DNA of 64,000 bases, taken from positions 3,988,304-4,052,303 of the forward strand of contig NZ_RRCN01000001.1 in NCBI RefSeq assembly GCF_003863965.1, read 5' to 3'. The notes under the pieces were generated by a model. That model searched no databases. It had not been told where the DNA came from and was given only the letters and a program-made list of their open reading frames with translations. The position numbers were made by a program, and so were the translations under genes. The stretch comes from Paenibacillus oralis. GTDB lineage: Bacteria; Bacillota; Bacilli; Paenibacillales; Paenibacillaceae. Below, one piece after another: positions 61,305 to 64,000 of the stretch (position 1 is its first letter; each line of letters begins with the position of its first letter).

Positions 61305-63341
61305 ATGACAATACAAAAGGATGACAATAAGCTTTATGACGGTTTAAATGATCCGCAATTCCAGCATCCCTATGTCGACATTGATGAGTGGAGGGATGTT
61401 CCGGTACGCCATCGGTATATCCATGGAGGTTTCGAGGGGGACGAGACACGGTTTTCATTTTATTTTCCGAAGAAGGAATCTTATGAAGGGCGATTTTTTC
61501 AGCCAGTATCCCCGGTACAAGGCAGCGAAAATGCAGCTCAAAGTCTAGAGGAAGCCGTGGACAATAAAATTGGATTTGCGATTTCAAGTGGCGGATATTT
61601 GGTCGAAACCAATATGGGCGGACCTTCCGATGACATCACAAAGGTATACCGTGCAAGTGCAGCTGTTGCATTGTATTCAAGGGTAAAGGCTGTAGAAATT
61701 TATGGTCCGCATCGTCCATATGGATATATATACGGTGGTAGTGGCGGCGGTTATAAGACGATTAGCTTTATGGAAAATACGACCGGTGTCTGGGATGGCG
61801 CTGTGCCTTTCGTCATCGGCTCACCGGTGTCTATTCCGAATGTTTTCTCGGCTCGCATTCAAGCAATGCGGCTTTTATGGAACAAGTTCCCACAAATTCT
61901 CGATGCAATGGAGCCTGGCGGGAATGGAGATATGTATGCAGGCTTGAACGAAGAAGAACGGCAAGTTCTGGATGAAGTGACACGCATGGGTTTTCCGCCC
62001 AAGGCGTGGTTCGTATATCAGGAGATCGGCGATGGTGCACTTACGGTATTACTCCCGGCAGTACTACAGATGGATCCTTCATATTTCGAGGATTTTTGGA
62101 CCGTTCCCGGGTATCAAGGTGCTGATCCGAACAGCTCTGTATGTAGGGCCCGGCTGCAGCATCGAATGGTGATTACAGAAGTTATCTGGCCCCGGAAGCA
62201 TGAAGGTTCAGCCGAGGACCGATCCACAAATATGGGTGTTGATGAAGCGTGGAAGATGCTTAAAGAAGCAGAAGAGACTGTTCCTAAATTGCGGGTAGAA
62301 ACCGTCCCGCAAGGTGATGTATATCTGGATGGTGCTTTTATCCGGGTCGTTAGCGGCAATGCTGCCGGTCTCAAAATTCCGTTTGGACGCATCGAAGGCG
62401 ACATTATCACCATTGAATCTTCTTTAGGATTTTACACGACGGTCCAAGCTTTAGAGCAGCTTCAGCCGGGGGACGAAATTATTTTAGATAATTCCGACTA
62501 TCTTGCAATACAGACCTATCACCGTCATCAAATGCCAACCCCGGATTTCTATGTATGGGACCAGTTCAGAAACGCTGATGGCGATCCGATATATCCGCAG
62601 CGATCATTTCAGGTAGGGCCAGCAATTGCTTTTGGTGGAGCCGGATCCCTTCAAAGTGGGAAATTCGAAGGGAAAATGATCGTCGTCGAGGCACTCATGG
62701 ACGAGAGTGCGTTTCCTTGGCAGGCGGACTGGTACCGTACCAAGGTCAAAGAACATTTGGGTGAGGAATTTGATAACCGTTTCCGGCTATATTTCATCGA
62801 TCGTGCGCTGCATGCTGATTCAAGCTCGCAAAGCACACTTCAAGCCTTACATTATGTCAGCTATATTCCTGCGCTGAATCAGGCTCTTCGCGATTTATGT
62901 GCATGGGTAGAACGGGGGGGAACACCGCCGTCCAATACTCGCTATAAAGTCATCGATGGACAGGTAATCGTGCCAGACAACGCTACAGAACGTGAGGGTA
63001 TTCAACCGGTGATTACTCTGAGTGCGAACGGAAAAGAGAGGGCAGAAGTTTCGTTACAGGAAGCAGTAACATTCCGTGCTGAAATTGAGGTTCCGCCGGG
63101 TACCGGTAAAGTTACCTTCGCTAAATGGGATTTCTATGGGGAAGCCACCTTCGAAATCGAAGGGAAAGTCATTCATTTAAATAATGAAGGAACCCGCGCG
63201 GTTGTGGAGACGACTCATTCGTTTTCAAAACCGGGCACTTATTTCCCTGTTCTGCGTGCTGCATCGCAAAGAGAAGGAAATGTCCAGGATATTTACACAC
63301 AAATCTTGAATCTTAGCCGTGTAAGAGTAGTGGTAAAATAA
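61305..63341 (+). CDS. Large alpha/beta-hydrolase-like protein with PKD-like tail
   Basis: A 678-residue protein of no family recognised with certainty. A nucleophile-elbow motif YGGSGGGYK places a candidate catalytic Ser at 146, and RALHAD near the end of the hydrolase part gives a candidate His503, followed by LNQALRDLCAWVERG, the usual last helix of tannase-like and related hydrolases. Between them is an unusually long insert (about 190-440). Residues about 575-678 form a PKD-like beta sandwich. There is no signal peptide, so it acts inside the cell. GGAGG precedes the ATG. It shares an operon with a GPH symporter and could remove an acyl or aryl group from an imported glycoside; this is inference. 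Confidence 0.75.
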   Translation: MTIQKDDNKLYDGLNDPQFQHPYVDIDEWRDVPVRHRYIHGGFEGDETRFSFYFPKKESYEGRFFQPVSPVQGSENAAQSLEEAVDNKIGFAISSGGYLVETNMGGPSDDITKVYRASAAVALYSRVKAVEIYGPHRPYGYIYGGSGGGYKTISFMENTTGVWDGAVPFVIGSPVSIPNVFSARIQAMRLLWNKFPQILDAMEPGGNGDMYAGLNEEERQVLDEVTRMGFPPKAWFVYQEIGDGALTVLLPAVLQMDPSYFEDFWTVPGYQGADPNSSVCRARLQHRMVITEVIWPRKHEGSAEDRSTNMGVDEAWKMLKEAEETVPKLRVETVPQGDVYLDGAFIRVVSGNAAGLKIPFGRIEGDIITIESSLGFYTTVQALEQLQPGDEIILDNSDYLAIQTYHRHQMPTPDFYVWDQFRNADGDPIYPQRSFQVGPAIAFGGAGSLQSGKFEGKMIVVEALMDESAFPWQADWYRTKVKEHLGEEFDNRFRLYFIDRALHADSSSQSTLQALHYVSYIPALNQALRDLCAWVERGGTPPSNTRYKVIDGQVIVPDNATEREGIQPVITLSANGKERAEVSLQEAVTFRAEIEVPPGTGKVTFAKWDFYGEATFEIEGKVIHLNNEGTRAVVETTHSFSKPGTYFPVLRAASQREGNVQDIYTQILNLSRVRVVVK

Positions 63342-63467
63342 GTAAGAAAATCGTCGTGAAAAATACGTCCTGGTGGCGTTAACAACGAAATTAAGTATAT
63401 AAATAGTACACACAATTTGATCATTCGTGCCTTGTCTGTGAGTATTTTTTTATAGGAGAGATTAAAT

Positions 63468-63880
63468 ATGAAGTACAATTCGATTAAACCGGGATAAGTA
63501 TGGCTGGACACTGAGGGAAAGCGGATTCAAGCTCATGGCGGGTCTATTATCACGGTGGGGGACGAATAAGGAAAAAACTAAGCCTGGCTCCGGCATATGG
63601 CATTGGGGGGTAAGGTGTTATGCACCGAAAGATTTATACAACTGGGAAGACAAGGAGCTAATAATTTCTCCTAATGAAGAGGATACAGATTCACCTTTGC
63701 ATCCCTCACAATATATGGATAGACCGCATATCCTCTTGAACAATCAAACTGGTAAATTCGTATGCTGGGTTAAAATCATGAAGAAAGACGGGACGCAAGC
63801 TTCTACAATTTTAACGGCGGATGATATTTTAGGCCCATACACAATAGTGACTAGCGACCTCCGTCCGCTAAATAGGGAGA
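63468..63880 (+). pseudogene. Dead GH43 copy, paralog of the gene at 43245
   Basis: ATG 63468 with AGGAGAG upstream begins MKYNSIKPG and meets TAA at 63495-63497 where the intact copy has Gln (CAG/CAA). Reading on gives VWLDTEGKRIQAHGGS, then a small deletion removes TFYWYGE and the frame continues NKEKTKPGSG through YMDRPHILL to TSDLRPLN. There it ends abruptly at about residue 150 of 358 and joins GH3 sequence. The intact pair at 43245-46758 shows that roughly 1.4 kb is missing at this junction. Confidence 0.85.
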
Positions 63881-64000
63881 TTCCTGACAGAACTTCTACG
63901 AGAAGAGATGGGCTTCACCGGATTGACGGTATCAGACTATGCCTCTATAACAGAAATGCATACTAGATTTAAACTGTACGAAAACAAGACTGATGCCGGA
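63881..64000 (+). pseudogene. Internal fragment of a GH3 gene, continuing past the window
   Basis: From 63881 to the window end a frame is open for 40 codons. It encodes FLTELLREEMGFTGLTVSDY and then ASITEMH, matching YLTEFLRGEMGFDGLIVSDY in the GH3 at 44314, including the nucleophile Asp. It lacks the first 260 or so residues of the enzyme and is fused directly to the GH43 scrap, so it is a remnant even though the following part may be intact beyond the window. Confidence 0.8.

Noticed and set aside
1..64000. Prophage, integrative element or antiphage island
   Set aside because: No integrase, transposase, capsid, toxin-antitoxin, restriction or nuclease genes were recognised; nearly all genes fit sugar uptake, sugar hydrolysis and their regulation.

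Overview
The window reads as a chromosomal segment of a Gram-positive Firmicute of the Paenibacillus type. Several things point there: strong AGGAGG-type ribosome binding sites, repeated YesM/YesN-like two-component pairs whose response regulators end in AraC domains, LplA/LplB/LplC-like sugar ABC transporters with lipoprotein binding subunits, CcpA-type cre-like sites, and a very high density of intracellular glycoside hydrolases. The genus is inferred from gene style only. No rRNA, tRNA, CRISPR array, integrase or intact transposase was found.

Layout. (1) 1-4.5 kb: a thiol/redox group with thioredoxin, an ArsR-rhodanese regulator, a frameshifted flavin amine oxidase, an OsmC-like protein behind a promoter with an ArsR-style palindrome, an MFS exporter and an alcohol dehydrogenase scrap. 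(2) 4.7-8.8 kb: a small sugar pathway (xylose-isomerase-like enzyme, PfkB kinase, class II aldolase) with a convergent AraC regulator. (3) 8.9-14.2 kb: a permease remnant, histidine kinase, response regulator and solute-binding lipoprotein. (4) 14.3-26.9 kb: GH3, GH2, GPH symporter, a dead DUF4038-like hydrolase, GH3, GH20, then a dead GH43 and a dead partial copy of the AraC gene from region 2. (5) 26.9-39.6 kb: a two-component pair divergent from a complete ABC sugar importer, followed by GH42, GH43 and GH35. (6) 39.7-51.7 kb: a second ABC importer with GH43 and GH3, then a binding lipoprotein without permeases, a 168-bp inverted-repeat element and another kinase/regulator pair. (7) 51.8-55.6 kb: an AraC regulator divergent from a GH78 alpha-L-rhamnosidase. 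(8) 55.6-58.5 kb: an AT-rich EamA transporter/AraC pair followed by a dehydrogenase scrap and a truncated chemotaxis receptor. (9) 58.5-64 kb: an AraC regulator divergent from a second GPH symporter and a large, unusual serine-hydrolase-like protein, ending in a collapsed second copy of the GH43-GH3 pair.

How it works together. Lipoproteins capture oligosaccharides, ABC or GPH transporters import them, and hydrolases with no visible signal peptides cut them in the cytoplasm. The enzyme set (GH2, GH3, GH20, GH35, GH42, GH43, GH78) fits short galactose-, arabinose-, xylose- or rhamnose-bearing plant or microbial glycans, while no secreted depolymerase is present. The two-component pairs and AraC proteins sense substrates, and cre-like sites suggest glucose repression.

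The segment is also decaying and duplicating. About nine loci are broken by nonsense changes, frameshifts or deletions, and three of them (GH43, AraC, GH43-GH3) are degraded copies of intact genes elsewhere in the same window.
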